Part shown: in pieces, positions 5,112 to 10,796 of the stretch
How positions within the stretch are numbered: the first letter of the stretch is position 1
Layout of the letters: every line of letters begins with the position of its first letter
Assembly (NCBI GenBank): GCA_964626415.1
Contig: CAZVFH010000025.1
Coordinates: forward strand, 1 to 10,796
From: CAZVFH01 sp964626415
GTDB taxonomy: Bacteria > Patescibacteriota > UBA1384 > XYA2-FULL-43-10 > CAINNR01
Length of the DNA stretch: 10,796 nucleotides
Direction: 5' to 3'
Made by a program: the position numbers and the translations under genes
The notes under the pieces: model-generated
Told to the model about the DNA's origin: nothing
The model's input: the letters and a program-made list of their open reading frames with translations, nothing else
Databases searched by the model: none

Positions 5112-5151
5112 ATTATCACTGATGATTCCATCTGTGCTTATCAGTGATAAT
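5112..5151. promoter_or_regulatory. 12-bp dyad (candidate operator) upstream of dnaX
   Basis: ATTATCACTGAT (5112-5123) and ATCAGTGATAAT (5140-5151) are perfect inverted repeats around a 16-bp centre. CACAG (5107-5111) and CTGTG (5156-5160) form an outer, offset pair. ATCTGTG occurs twice (5130-5136, 5154-5160) and CACTGAT also recurs just upstream. The right arm covers the -35 region of the dnaX promoter. A dimeric regulator or origin-binding protein is a plausible ligand. Confidence 0.6.
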
Positions 5152-5172
5152 AGATCTGTGGTAGTTTATACT
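5144..5172 (+). promoter_or_regulatory. Candidate dnaX promoter
   Basis: TATACT (5167-5172) is a good -10 box. The 17-bp-spaced -35 is GTGATA (5144-5149), a weak match that lies inside the right arm of the dyad, as expected for a regulated promoter. The start would be near 5179, with a leader of about 9 nt and no Shine-Dalgarno sequence. An isolated TATAAT at 5001-5006 lacks a -35 partner. Confidence 0.45.
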
Positions 5173-5187
5173 TCAATAATTTTCATT

Positions 5188-6729
5188 ATGCCATCCCTTT
5201 ATCGAAAATATCGCCCACAAAAATTTGCTGATCTTTCCGGCGAAGACCATATTCGCGACACTTTTTTGGTGGCGATAAAAGAGGATAAAATCAGTCATGC
5301 TTATCTTTTTTCTGGTCCTAGAGGGACAGGAAAAACGACTGTTGCCCGACTTTTGGCAAAAGCGGTAAATTGCCAAGCAAAAACAAAAACTGGCGAACCG
5401 TGCAATGAATGTAACTCTTGCGAAGAAATTACCTTGGGCAAAAATCTTGACATAATTGAAATCGATGCCGCTTCAAATCGGGGGATTGATGAGGTTCGCG
5501 AGCTTAGAGACAAGGTAAAATATGCGCCAACAAAATCAAAATACAAGGTCTACATCATCGATGAAGTTCATATGCTCACAATGCCTGCTTTTAATGCACT
5601 TTTAAAGACCCTCGAGGAACCGCCCTCTCACGCTATTTTTATTCTCGCAACAACTGATCCGCAAAAGGTACCGGCGACGATTCTGTCGCGGGTTATTCGC
5701 TTTGATTTCCGACGGATTGACAAGGAGCAGATTGCTTTGAATTTAAAAAAAATTGCCGAAAGTGAAAAAATTTCTGCTGGTGAGGAAATTTTTGAGCAAT
5801 TAGCAATTCTGGCTGATGGCAGCCATCGCGATGGGATCTCGATTTTTGAGCAAGTTTCATCATCTGGCAAAAAACTGACTTTGGAGATCTTGTTTTCAAT
5901 TCTCGGATTGTCGCAGGAGGGAGAAGCAGTGGAAATTGTTGATTCTGTTATTTCCGCTGATTCAGACGGGGCGATAAAAAAAGTTTCAAATCTTTTACAA
6001 TCAGGCGTCTCAGCCGAACAGATTAATAAATCAATTGTCGGTGTTTTGCGCCGATCTCTAATTTACAAAATTTCTCCTGATTTGGCAAAAAAAGAATCAA
6101 CCAAAGAACAAATCGAGGGGGTGAAAAAATTTGCCGAAAAAATTTCCAGAGAAAAACTCAACCAAATTCTGACGATTTTTATCTTGGCTCAGGCGTTATT
6201 CAAAGAAACTTCGATCAGATCGTTGCCAATCGAAATGGCGATAGTTGAAGCGTCAGCAGTCGCGACTAGTCAGGTTGAGCCAGCTAAAGAGGTAAAAATT
6301 GTCGAGCCGAAAAAAGATATTGTGACTGAGAAGAAGCCGGCAGTTGAAGTTGTTGGCCAAAAAGTTGCAATTGCCGAGAGCGTCGAAGCGCCAATAATTG
6401 AAAAAACGGTTAGTGAAGATCTTTGGAAAAAAATTCTCGCCGAAATCAAAAACCACAATCACTCTCTGCAAGCACTTCTGCGGGACGCTTATCCAAAAGG
6501 AGTCGCTGACGGGAAATTGCTTTTGGGGGTAAAATTTAAGTTTCATGCCGACAAAATTTCCGAAAGCAAAAATTGTCAAATTCTTGAAAGCGTTGTGAGC
6601 GAGATTTTGGGGGGCAAAATTCAAATTGCCTGCCAAGTTGAGGAGAAAAAACCGAAGCCAGCAGAAAAGAGTTCTGGTGGAAACGAGGATCTTGAGAAAG
6701 CGGCAGAGGAGATGTTTGAAACGGAATAA
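5188..6729 (+). CDS. dnaX: DNA polymerase III subunit gamma/tau
   Basis: The product has 513 residues and is the clamp-loader ATPase of the replisome, which loads the sliding clamp on primed DNA. ATG 5188 is chosen because it gives the family N-terminus MPSLYRKYRPQKF; an in-frame ATG at 5122 would add 22 foreign residues and lies in the dyad. Domain I carries Walker A G43-PRGTGKT-50. Four cysteines (C62, C72, C75, C78) form the gamma/tau zinc-binding module. Walker B is D125-E-V-H. ATTDPQK is sensor 1, and SRVIRFDF holds the arginine-finger region (Val where Cys is usual). The alpha-helical lid and collar follow. A low-complexity Glu/Lys/Val linker (about 370-410) leads to a C-terminal domain of the kind found in long, tau-type DnaX (about 412-490), then an acidic tail. 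No programmed frameshift can be claimed from the sequence. It is followed 89 nt later by dnaB, so the pair is a replication cluster. Confidence 0.96.
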   Translation: MPSLYRKYRPQKFADLSGEDHIRDTFLVAIKEDKISHAYLFSGPRGTGKTTVARLLAKAVNCQAKTKTGEPCNECNSCEEITLGKNLDIIEIDAASNRGIDEVRELRDKVKYAPTKSKYKVYIIDEVHMLTMPAFNALLKTLEEPPSHAIFILATTDPQKVPATILSRVIRFDFRRIDKEQIALNLKKIAESEKISAGEEIFEQLAILADGSHRDGISIFEQVSSSGKKLTLEILFSILGLSQEGEAVEIVDSVISADSDGAIKKVSNLLQSGVSAEQINKSIVGVLRRSLIYKISPDLAKKESTKEQIEGVKKFAEKISREKLNQILTIFILAQALFKETSIRSLPIEMAIVEASAVATSQVEPAKEVKIVEPKKDIVTEKKPAVEVVGQKVAIAESVEAPIIEKTVSEDLWKKILAEIKNHNHSLQALLRDAYPKGVADGKLLLGVKFKFHADKISESKNCQILESVVSEILGGKIQIACQVEEKKPKPAEKSSGGNEDLEKAAEEMFETE

Positions 6730-6732
6730 CAG

Positions 6733-6809
6733 CAATGGATGACGAATTGTCTAAATAACGAATGACTAATATTCGTTATTAGTTATTTGGAAGAATTAGT
6801 TATCCATTG
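6733..6809. repeat. Imperfect 77-nt hairpin filling the dnaX-dnaB gap
   Basis: Left arm 6733-6770 and right arm 6771-6809 are imperfect reverse complements over their whole length, with a small internal loop near 6749/6792. The tips are CAATGGAT (6733-6740) and ATCCATTG (6802-6809), a perfect 8-bp pair. The alternative core is AATAACGAAT (6754-6763) with ATTCGTTATT (6771-6780), 10 bp perfect. It begins 3 bp after the dnaX stop and ends 9 bp before the dnaB ATG, just covering the TTGG upstream of the ribosome binding site. No U tract is present. It may be a small non-autonomous repeat or an RNA structure that sets dnaB expression. Confidence 0.75.
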
Positions 6810-6818
6810 GTGGGAATT

Positions 6819-8645
6819 ATGGCAAAAAAGAAATCCAACAATCTGCCCGGCGGGAAACTGCCGCCACAAAATCTTGAAGCCGAAAATGCAACAATCGGTG
6901 CGATTTTGATTGATAAAGATGCGATTTTATCTGTCGTTGAAATTTTGTCATCTGATGATTTTTATGACAATCGCAACGGGACAATTTACAAAGCGATTAT
7001 TTCTTTGTTTGAAAAACGAGTGCCGATTGATATGGTGACTTTGACTGATCAGTTGGAAAAAGAAAATGAGCTTCAAAATGCCGGCGGATCCTCTTACATC
7101 GTCTCTTTGGTTAATTCGACTCCTTCGGCGGCAAATGTCTCGCATTGGGCGAATATTGTTCGCGATAAAGCACTTTTGCGACGTTTAATAACTTCAGCAA
7201 TTACGATTTCTGATCTTGGCTTTGATGAAAACGAGGAGGTCTCGGCGGTTTTGGATAAAGCCGAACAATCGCTTTTTGCTGTCTCGCAAAAATTTTTCCG
7301 CCAAAAATTCATTCCGATTCGCGATGTCTTGACCGAGGCCTTTGATCGAATTGACAAAATTCACAAAGACAAGGGAGCGCTTCGAGGAATTCCAACCGGT
7401 TTTCGCGATTTAGATAGCAAACTTGCCGGTCTGCAAAAATCCGATTTGGTAATTTTAGCCGCCAGACCTTCAATGGGAAAAACATCGCTTGCTTTAAATA
7501 TTGCCGAACACATATCGGTCGAAGAAAAAATTCCGGTTGCCTTCTTTTCGCTTGAAATGTCGAAGGAGCAGATGGTTGATCGCTTGATCTCATCGCAAGC
7601 CGGCGTTGATTCTTGGAAATTGCGAACAGGAAATCTTTCTGATGAGGATTTTCCAAAAATTGGCTATGCGATGGGAACTTTATCGGAAGCGCCGTTTTTT
7701 ATTGATGATTCGCCGGCATTAACCGTCACCGAAATTCGGGCCAAAGCTCGGCGTTTGCAGATGGAACAACCGCTGGGAGCAATTTTCGTAGATTATTTAC
7801 AATTAATTGAAGGTCGTTCTCGCTCTTCTGATTCAAATCGGGTTCAGGAGATTTCGGAAATTTCTCGCTCGCTAAAGGCCTTATCTCGCGAACTGGATAT
7901 ACCGGTAGTGGCAATGTCACAGCTTTCACGAGCAGTCGAGCATCGTCCGGACAAACGACCGCAACTTTCCGACCTTCGCGAATCGGGATGTCTTTCCGGT
8001 GATACTCTGGTCTTTGACCCAAAAAACGGTCTGCGCCTGCCGATTAAAGACCTTGTTGATAAAAATGATGTTAATGTCTCGGCTATCGATTCCACTGGGA
8101 AAATAGTCGTCATGTCCACCTCGAAAATATTTTCGACTGGCAGAAAGAAAGTTTTTGAAATTTCCCTCAAAAGTGGTAAGAAAATTAAGGCAACCGCGAA
8201 TCACAGATTTTTAACAATTTCTGGTTGGAAACGACTAGATGAACTTCAAAATTCCGACCTTTTAGCCACTCCCCGAAAATATATTTTTACTAAAACAAGA
8301 AACGAAATGTCAGATATCAGTTGGGATCATATAGAGAAAATTGAGTCAGGAGAAATTGTAGAAGTTTTTGATATCACTGTCCCCAAAGAACATAATTTTG
8401 TCGCCAATGATATCATTGTCCATAACTCGATCGAGCAAGATGCAGATGTTGTAATGTTTATTTATCGCGATGAATATTATGATGAAAATTCCGATAAAAA
8501 GGGTGTTTCGGAAATTTTAATTCGCAAACACAGAAACGGTCCGATTGGCAATGTCGAACTCTTTTTCAACGCCGAGCAGATGCGTTTTCGCGATCTTGCT
8601 CGTCAACCAAAGCAGAGCCACTCCGATTTCGCTCCGGAGGATTGA
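6819..8645 (+). CDS. dnaB: Replicative DNA helicase DnaB with mini-intein
   Basis: The precursor has 608 residues; after splicing the helicase would have 462, the usual DnaB size. ATG 6819 is chosen for its GGTGGG ribosome binding site and the family N-terminus PPQNLEAENATIGAIL. The N-terminal helical DnaB domain (about 15-120) binds primase, and a linker helix follows. The RecA-like helicase core carries Walker A A215-RPSMGKT-222, the SLEMSKEQM segment, and Walker B with D325 in IFVDYLQLIEG. The hydrophobic/polar loop segment VVAMSQLSRAVE and KRPQLSDLRESG follow. The intein lies between DLRESG and SIEQDADVVMFIYRDEYY. After the intein come the arginine-finger region (IRKHRNGPIG) and a short C-terminal tail. 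The protein unwinds DNA as a hexamer ring at the fork. It stands 89 nt after dnaX, probably in the same transcript. TGA is the stop. Confidence 0.97.
   Translation: MAKKKSNNLPGGKLPPQNLEAENATIGAILIDKDAILSVVEILSSDDFYDNRNGTIYKAIISLFEKRVPIDMVTLTDQLEKENELQNAGGSSYIVSLVNSTPSAANVSHWANIVRDKALLRRLITSAITISDLGFDENEEVSAVLDKAEQSLFAVSQKFFRQKFIPIRDVLTEAFDRIDKIHKDKGALRGIPTGFRDLDSKLAGLQKSDLVILAARPSMGKTSLALNIAEHISVEEKIPVAFFSLEMSKEQMVDRLISSQAGVDSWKLRTGNLSDEDFPKIGYAMGTLSEAPFFIDDSPALTVTEIRAKARRLQMEQPLGAIFVDYLQLIEGRSRSSDSNRVQEISEISRSLKALSRELDIPVVAMSQLSRAVEHRPDKRPQLSDLRESGCLSGDTLVFDPKNGLRLPIKDLVDKNDVNVSAIDSTGKIVVMSTSKIFSTGRKKVFEISLKSGKKIKATANHRFLTISGWKRLDELQNSDLLATPRKYIFTKTRNEMSDISWDHIEKIESGEIVEVFDITVPKEHNFVANDIIVHNSIEQDADVVMFIYRDEYYDENSDKKGVSEILIRKHRNGPIGNVELFFNAEQMRFRDLARQPKQSHSDFAPED
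7989..8426 (+). other. DnaB mini-intein (protein splicing element, 146 aa)
   Basis: This in-frame insert covers precursor residues 391-536. It begins with Cys (block A, CLSGDT) after ESG and ends with His-Asn (block G, DIIVHN), and the +1 extein residue is Ser. Block B has TANH inside KATANHRFLT, and block F is EVFDITVPKEHNFVAND. All splicing residues are thus intact: C1, the Thr and His of block B, the penultimate His, the terminal Asn and Ser+1. Between block B and block F there are only about 60 residues and no LAGLIDADG motif, so the homing endonuclease is absent. The insertion site and several stretches closely match what I recall of the Synechocystis DnaB intein, a full-length element reduced in the laboratory to a mini-intein; here the reduced form is natural. 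Splicing is expected but not shown. Confidence 0.95.
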
Positions 8646-8724
8646 AACTATACAGATATGAATGGATAAAAAACAAAAAACCACAGATATCGTTTTTTAG
8701 ATATTATTAATGTAATATAAGAGT

Positions 8725-9507
8725 ATGAACCATTGGACAAAATTAAGCATCGATTATGCAAGTCAGCGCAGTTATTTAGATGACTTGTTTCAAGTGTATC
8801 CAACCATTCCCGAAGGAATCCGAGATATCGACAAAGATCTCTGGAAGCGCGTTGAAAAAGCATTTGCCAAAAAAGATAATATTGTGCTTCTTGAAAATAT
8901 CTTAAAACTTGCTTTGTTTCCAATTAAAGATTCATATGTTGCGTATCTCAAGCGCGATAAAGAAGCAATAAAACGAAATCCAGCAACTGTAGATCGTCTT
9001 TGCGGTCGCTTATATGAAATGGGACTTGACGAAATTTTTTCTCGTTCATCTGAAGCAAAAGAAACCAACAGACAAATCGGACCATTTTTCAAGCGCTGGA
9101 TTCTAAAAAAATCACTAGGCGTTGAACCTCTGAAAAAAGAAGAGTTTTTAAAAGCAAAAGGAAATGCTATTTTGGATGCTAGTGATGCCATAATGATGGC
9201 TTTTGCGCGCGAACATTTAAATTATAAACACAAAAAAGGGTTAGATTTTATAGGACGTTTCAATGGTAAATATGTTATTGGTGAAGCAAAGTTTTTGACT
9301 GACTTTGGTGGTCATCAAAATGCCCAATTCAATGACGCTATTTCCACAATTAAAGCAAAAAATGTCAAAGCTATCAAAGTAGCAATTCTTGACGGTGTTA
9401 TCTATATAAAAGGTAAAAATAAAATGTATAAAGATATTACAGGAAAACTTAAAAACAAAAATATAATGAGTGCACTTGTTCTGCGGGAATTTTTATATCA
9501 ACTATAG
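8725..9507 (+). CDS. Type II restriction endonuclease (PD-(D/E)XK fold)
   Basis: The product has 260 residues. The catalytic signature is near the C-terminal third: D174 (GLDFIGRF), then 12 residues, then E187-A-K189 (YVIGEAKF), on adjacent beta-strands as in PD-(D/E)XK nucleases. TDFGGHQNAQFND follows, a stretch typical of type II enzymes that act on short DNA sites. The N-terminal half is helical and charged and probably contributes DNA recognition. The DNA methyltransferase gene starts 5 nt after its stop, which supports a restriction-modification pair. The expected role is cleavage of foreign DNA lacking the partner's methylation. No Shine-Dalgarno sequence precedes ATG 8725. A TAATAT (8713-8718) ends 6 nt before the ATG, so a leaderless start is possible, but no -35 is evident. 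The gene is more AT-rich than dnaB, which may reflect acquisition. I cannot name the recognition sequence. Confidence 0.8.
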   Translation: MNHWTKLSIDYASQRSYLDDLFQVYPTIPEGIRDIDKDLWKRVEKAFAKKDNIVLLENILKLALFPIKDSYVAYLKRDKEAIKRNPATVDRLCGRLYEMGLDEIFSRSSEAKETNRQIGPFFKRWILKKSLGVEPLKKEEFLKAKGNAILDASDAIMMAFAREHLNYKHKKGLDFIGRFNGKYVIGEAKFLTDFGGHQNAQFNDAISTIKAKNVKAIKVAILDGVIYIKGKNKMYKDITGKLKNKNIMSALVLREFLYQL

Positions 9508-9512
9508 TATCT

Positions 9513-10637
9513 ATGATCATCACTTATGAAAATAAAAAGTACAAGAAAGATATTATCGAAAAAACTCAAAGAGCAGAGTTGAAAACTATCTTTGGGGGCG
9601 GAGCGAAAAATAAGCTCATACATGCCGATAATCTTTCTACTTTAAAAACTCTGCTTGATGACTACGCCGGCAAAGTTGATTTGATTTACATTGATCCACC
9701 TTTTGCTACAAATGGGCATTTTAAAATCAGCAACGACCGTGCAAATACAATTAGCAGCAGCAAAGGGGATGCAATCGCATACAGTGATACTTTAATCGGA
9801 GCTGAGTTTTTGGAATTTTTACGCGAGCGTCTTATTTTTTTAAATGAACTTCTTTCAGAAAGAGGATCAATATATCTGCATATCGATTACAAGATTGGAC
9901 ATTATGTGAAGTTAATTATGGATGAAATTTTTGGAAGAGAAAATTTTCGTAACGATATTACTCGCATCAAATGCAACCCAAAGAATTTCAATCGCAAGGC
10001 GTATGGCAACATAAAAGATTTAATACTTTATTATTCGAAATCAGATAATCCTATTTGGAATGATCCTCGTTCTCCTTTTTCAGAAGAAGATGAAAAGCGT
10101 TTATTCAAAAAAATTGATAAAGATGGGCGGCAGTATACAACAATTCCGCTTCATGCCCCTGGTGAAACTGTAAGTGGCAATACTGGAAAAGAGTGGAATG
10201 GTGTAAAACCACCAAAAGGGCGACACTGGCGGAGTGAACCAGCGGTTTTGGAAGAATTGGATAAACAAGGTCTTATTGAGTGGTCGGCAAATGGTGTGCC
10301 ACGTAAAAAAATTTTTCTTGATGAAAAAGATGGAAAAAAAATGCAGGATATTTGGGAATTTAAAGACCCTCAATATCCAAGATATCCAACAGAAAAAAGT
10401 CTGGATTTACTAAAATTTATTGTTGAAGCATCATCAAACGAGGGCAATCTAGTTCTTGATTGTTTTTGTGGTTCAGGTACAACACTTCTTGCTGCACAAT
10501 TGCTAAACAGAAACTGGATTGGAATTGACAAATCCGATCAAGCCGTAAAAGTAGCACAAAAAAAACTATCCCAAATTCCAGCGAGTCTTTTTTCAATGAT
10601 CAAGTACGAATTTTTGAAACAAATAAATATCAATTAA
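9513..10637 (+). CDS. Beta-class site-specific DNA methyltransferase (N6-A or N4-C)
   Basis: The product has 374 residues and transfers a methyl group from S-adenosylmethionine to an exocyclic amino group in DNA. The catalytic motif IV, D61-P-P-F64 (DLIYIDPPFATNGHF), comes first. The AdoMet-binding motif I, D316-C-F-C-G-S-G322 (followed by TTLLAAQLLNRNWIGID), comes near the C-terminus. This order defines the beta class, shared with many type II and type III modification enzymes. The middle (about 150-290) contains the presumed target-recognition region, including PPKGRHWRSEPAVLEEL and MQDIWEFKDPQYPRYPTEKSLDLLKFIV. The gene starts 5 nt after the endonuclease and protects the host genome from it. 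The size is near normal for the class, so it looks intact. Its last 8 nt overlap the convergent glycosyltransferase gene. DPPF does not separate adenine from cytosine-N4 specificity with certainty. Confidence 0.92.
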   Translation: MIITYENKKYKKDIIEKTQRAELKTIFGGGAKNKLIHADNLSTLKTLLDDYAGKVDLIYIDPPFATNGHFKISNDRANTISSSKGDAIAYSDTLIGAEFLEFLRERLIFLNELLSERGSIYLHIDYKIGHYVKLIMDEIFGRENFRNDITRIKCNPKNFNRKAYGNIKDLILYYSKSDNPIWNDPRSPFSEEDEKRLFKKIDKDGRQYTTIPLHAPGETVSGNTGKEWNGVKPPKGRHWRSEPAVLEELDKQGLIEWSANGVPRKKIFLDEKDGKKMQDIWEFKDPQYPRYPTEKSLDLLKFIVEASSNEGNLVLDCFCGSGTTLLAAQLLNRNWIGIDKSDQAVKVAQKKLSQIPASLFSMIKYEFLKQININ

Positions 10638-10796
10638 ACTTTTGAAAAAATAGATATGGCGTGCGGAGGGTTTTCATTAAAATTGTCAAAACTGGACCGT
10701 TCCACTTTTGCCAGTAATAATCCTGGCTTTTGTAGTAAAACTGCTTTTTTTCTTTTGATGTTGAGCTTTGACCTTCGTGGTGAATGATTTTTGCTG
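10630..10796 (-). CDS. Glycosyltransferase C-terminus (family 2-like, partial)
   Basis: Only the last 54 codons are in the window; the 5' part lies to the right. The frame is open to the window edge and ends with TGA (10630-10632). The peptide contains KIIHHEGQSSTSKEKK, then QFYYKSQDYYWQKWNG, then a short hydrophobic stretch (PVLTILMKTL). Family 2 glycosyltransferases that build rhamnan, O-antigen or similar surface glycans often end in this way, with an H-H/G-G-x-S-S/T motif and an aromatic Y-K-S-x-x-Y-Y-x-x-K-x-x-G segment. It overlaps the methyltransferase gene tail to tail by 8 nt. The call rests on a short fragment, and the catalytic DxD region is not visible. Confidence 0.7.
   Translation of the reverse strand, partial: AKIIHHEGQSSTSKEKKQFYYKSQDYYWQKWNGPVLTILMKTLRTPYLFFQKFN

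Noticed and set aside
5122..5187. Earlier dnaX start at ATG 5122
   Set aside because: The 22 extra residues do not belong to the DnaX family, the ATG lies in the dyad upstream of the likely promoter, and the family begins near ATG 5188.
6390..6440. Programmed frameshift site in dnaX (A-rich runs) giving a short gamma form
   Set aside because: Runs of A occur, but there is no clear heptamer plus pairing element, and the long form is complete. Not supported.
6819..8645. Frameshift or alternative genetic code in dnaB to explain the extra 146 residues
   Set aside because: The frame is continuous and the insert has intact intein splicing blocks. TGA is used as a normal stop at the gene end.
8646..8724. 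Terminator after dnaB (ATATC...GATAT with a T run)
   Set aside because: The stem is only about 5 AT-rich base pairs and the T run is in the loop, so I do not call it.
8790..9191. 133-codon minus-strand open frame inside the endonuclease gene, and a similar 160-codon frame antisense to the end of dnaX (6253-6735)
   Set aside because: They are antisense shadows of well-supported genes with no ribosome binding site and no recognisable domain.

Overview
The window looks like a chromosomal segment of a small-genome, fairly AT-rich bacterium. A Candidate Phyla Radiation (Patescibacteria) lineage is my best guess. The hints are short intergenic gaps, tRNA genes with encoded CCA, a mix of Shine-Dalgarno and apparently leaderless starts, a pilin-like protein, many hypothetical surface proteins, and an intein in dnaB. 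The placement is inference. TGA acts as a normal stop (dnaB and the 3' glycosyltransferase), so the UGA-Gly code of some CPR lineages is not in use.

Left part (1-1290). A strong minus-strand promoter at 14-42 points out of the window. Next comes a minus-strand gene for a basic protein with helix-turn-helix-like segments and a clean terminator. It is divergent from a tRNA cluster: tRNA-Gln(CTG), a 5' tRNA half with no 3' half, then tRNA-Glu(CTC). The two divergent promoters sit back to back with 6 bp between their -35 boxes.

Surface/pilus part (1290-4850). A membrane-anchored HEYGH metallopeptidase with two Ig-like domains is read rightward, apparently from a leaderless mRNA. A PilX-like type IV pilus minor pilin and an HU-like/GspE-N-domain fusion protein are read leftward. 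The pilin gene carries two abutting in-frame 15-nt palindromes, and a large three-tier inverted repeat (4013-4098) lies at its promoter.

Replication part (4834-8645). A 354-bp non-coding region holds three DnaA-box-like 9-mers phased at exactly 11 bp, two abutting palindromes, AT-rich direct repeats and a 12-bp dyad at the dnaX promoter. It is a candidate replication origin or a DnaA-responsive control region. It is followed by dnaX (DNA polymerase III gamma/tau) and dnaB (replicative helicase), separated by an 89-nt gap that is almost wholly one imperfect hairpin. DnaB carries a 146-residue mini-intein without a homing endonuclease domain.

Right part (8646-10796). A two-gene type II restriction-modification operon (PD-(D/E)XK endonuclease, beta-class methyltransferase) ends in an 8-nt convergent overlap with the C-terminus of a family-2-like glycosyltransferase that runs off the window.

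I see no fully new defence or mobile system. The most notable items are the HU/GspE-N fusion, the origin-like region, the codon-phased palindromes in the pilin gene, the natural DnaB mini-intein, and the tRNA half.
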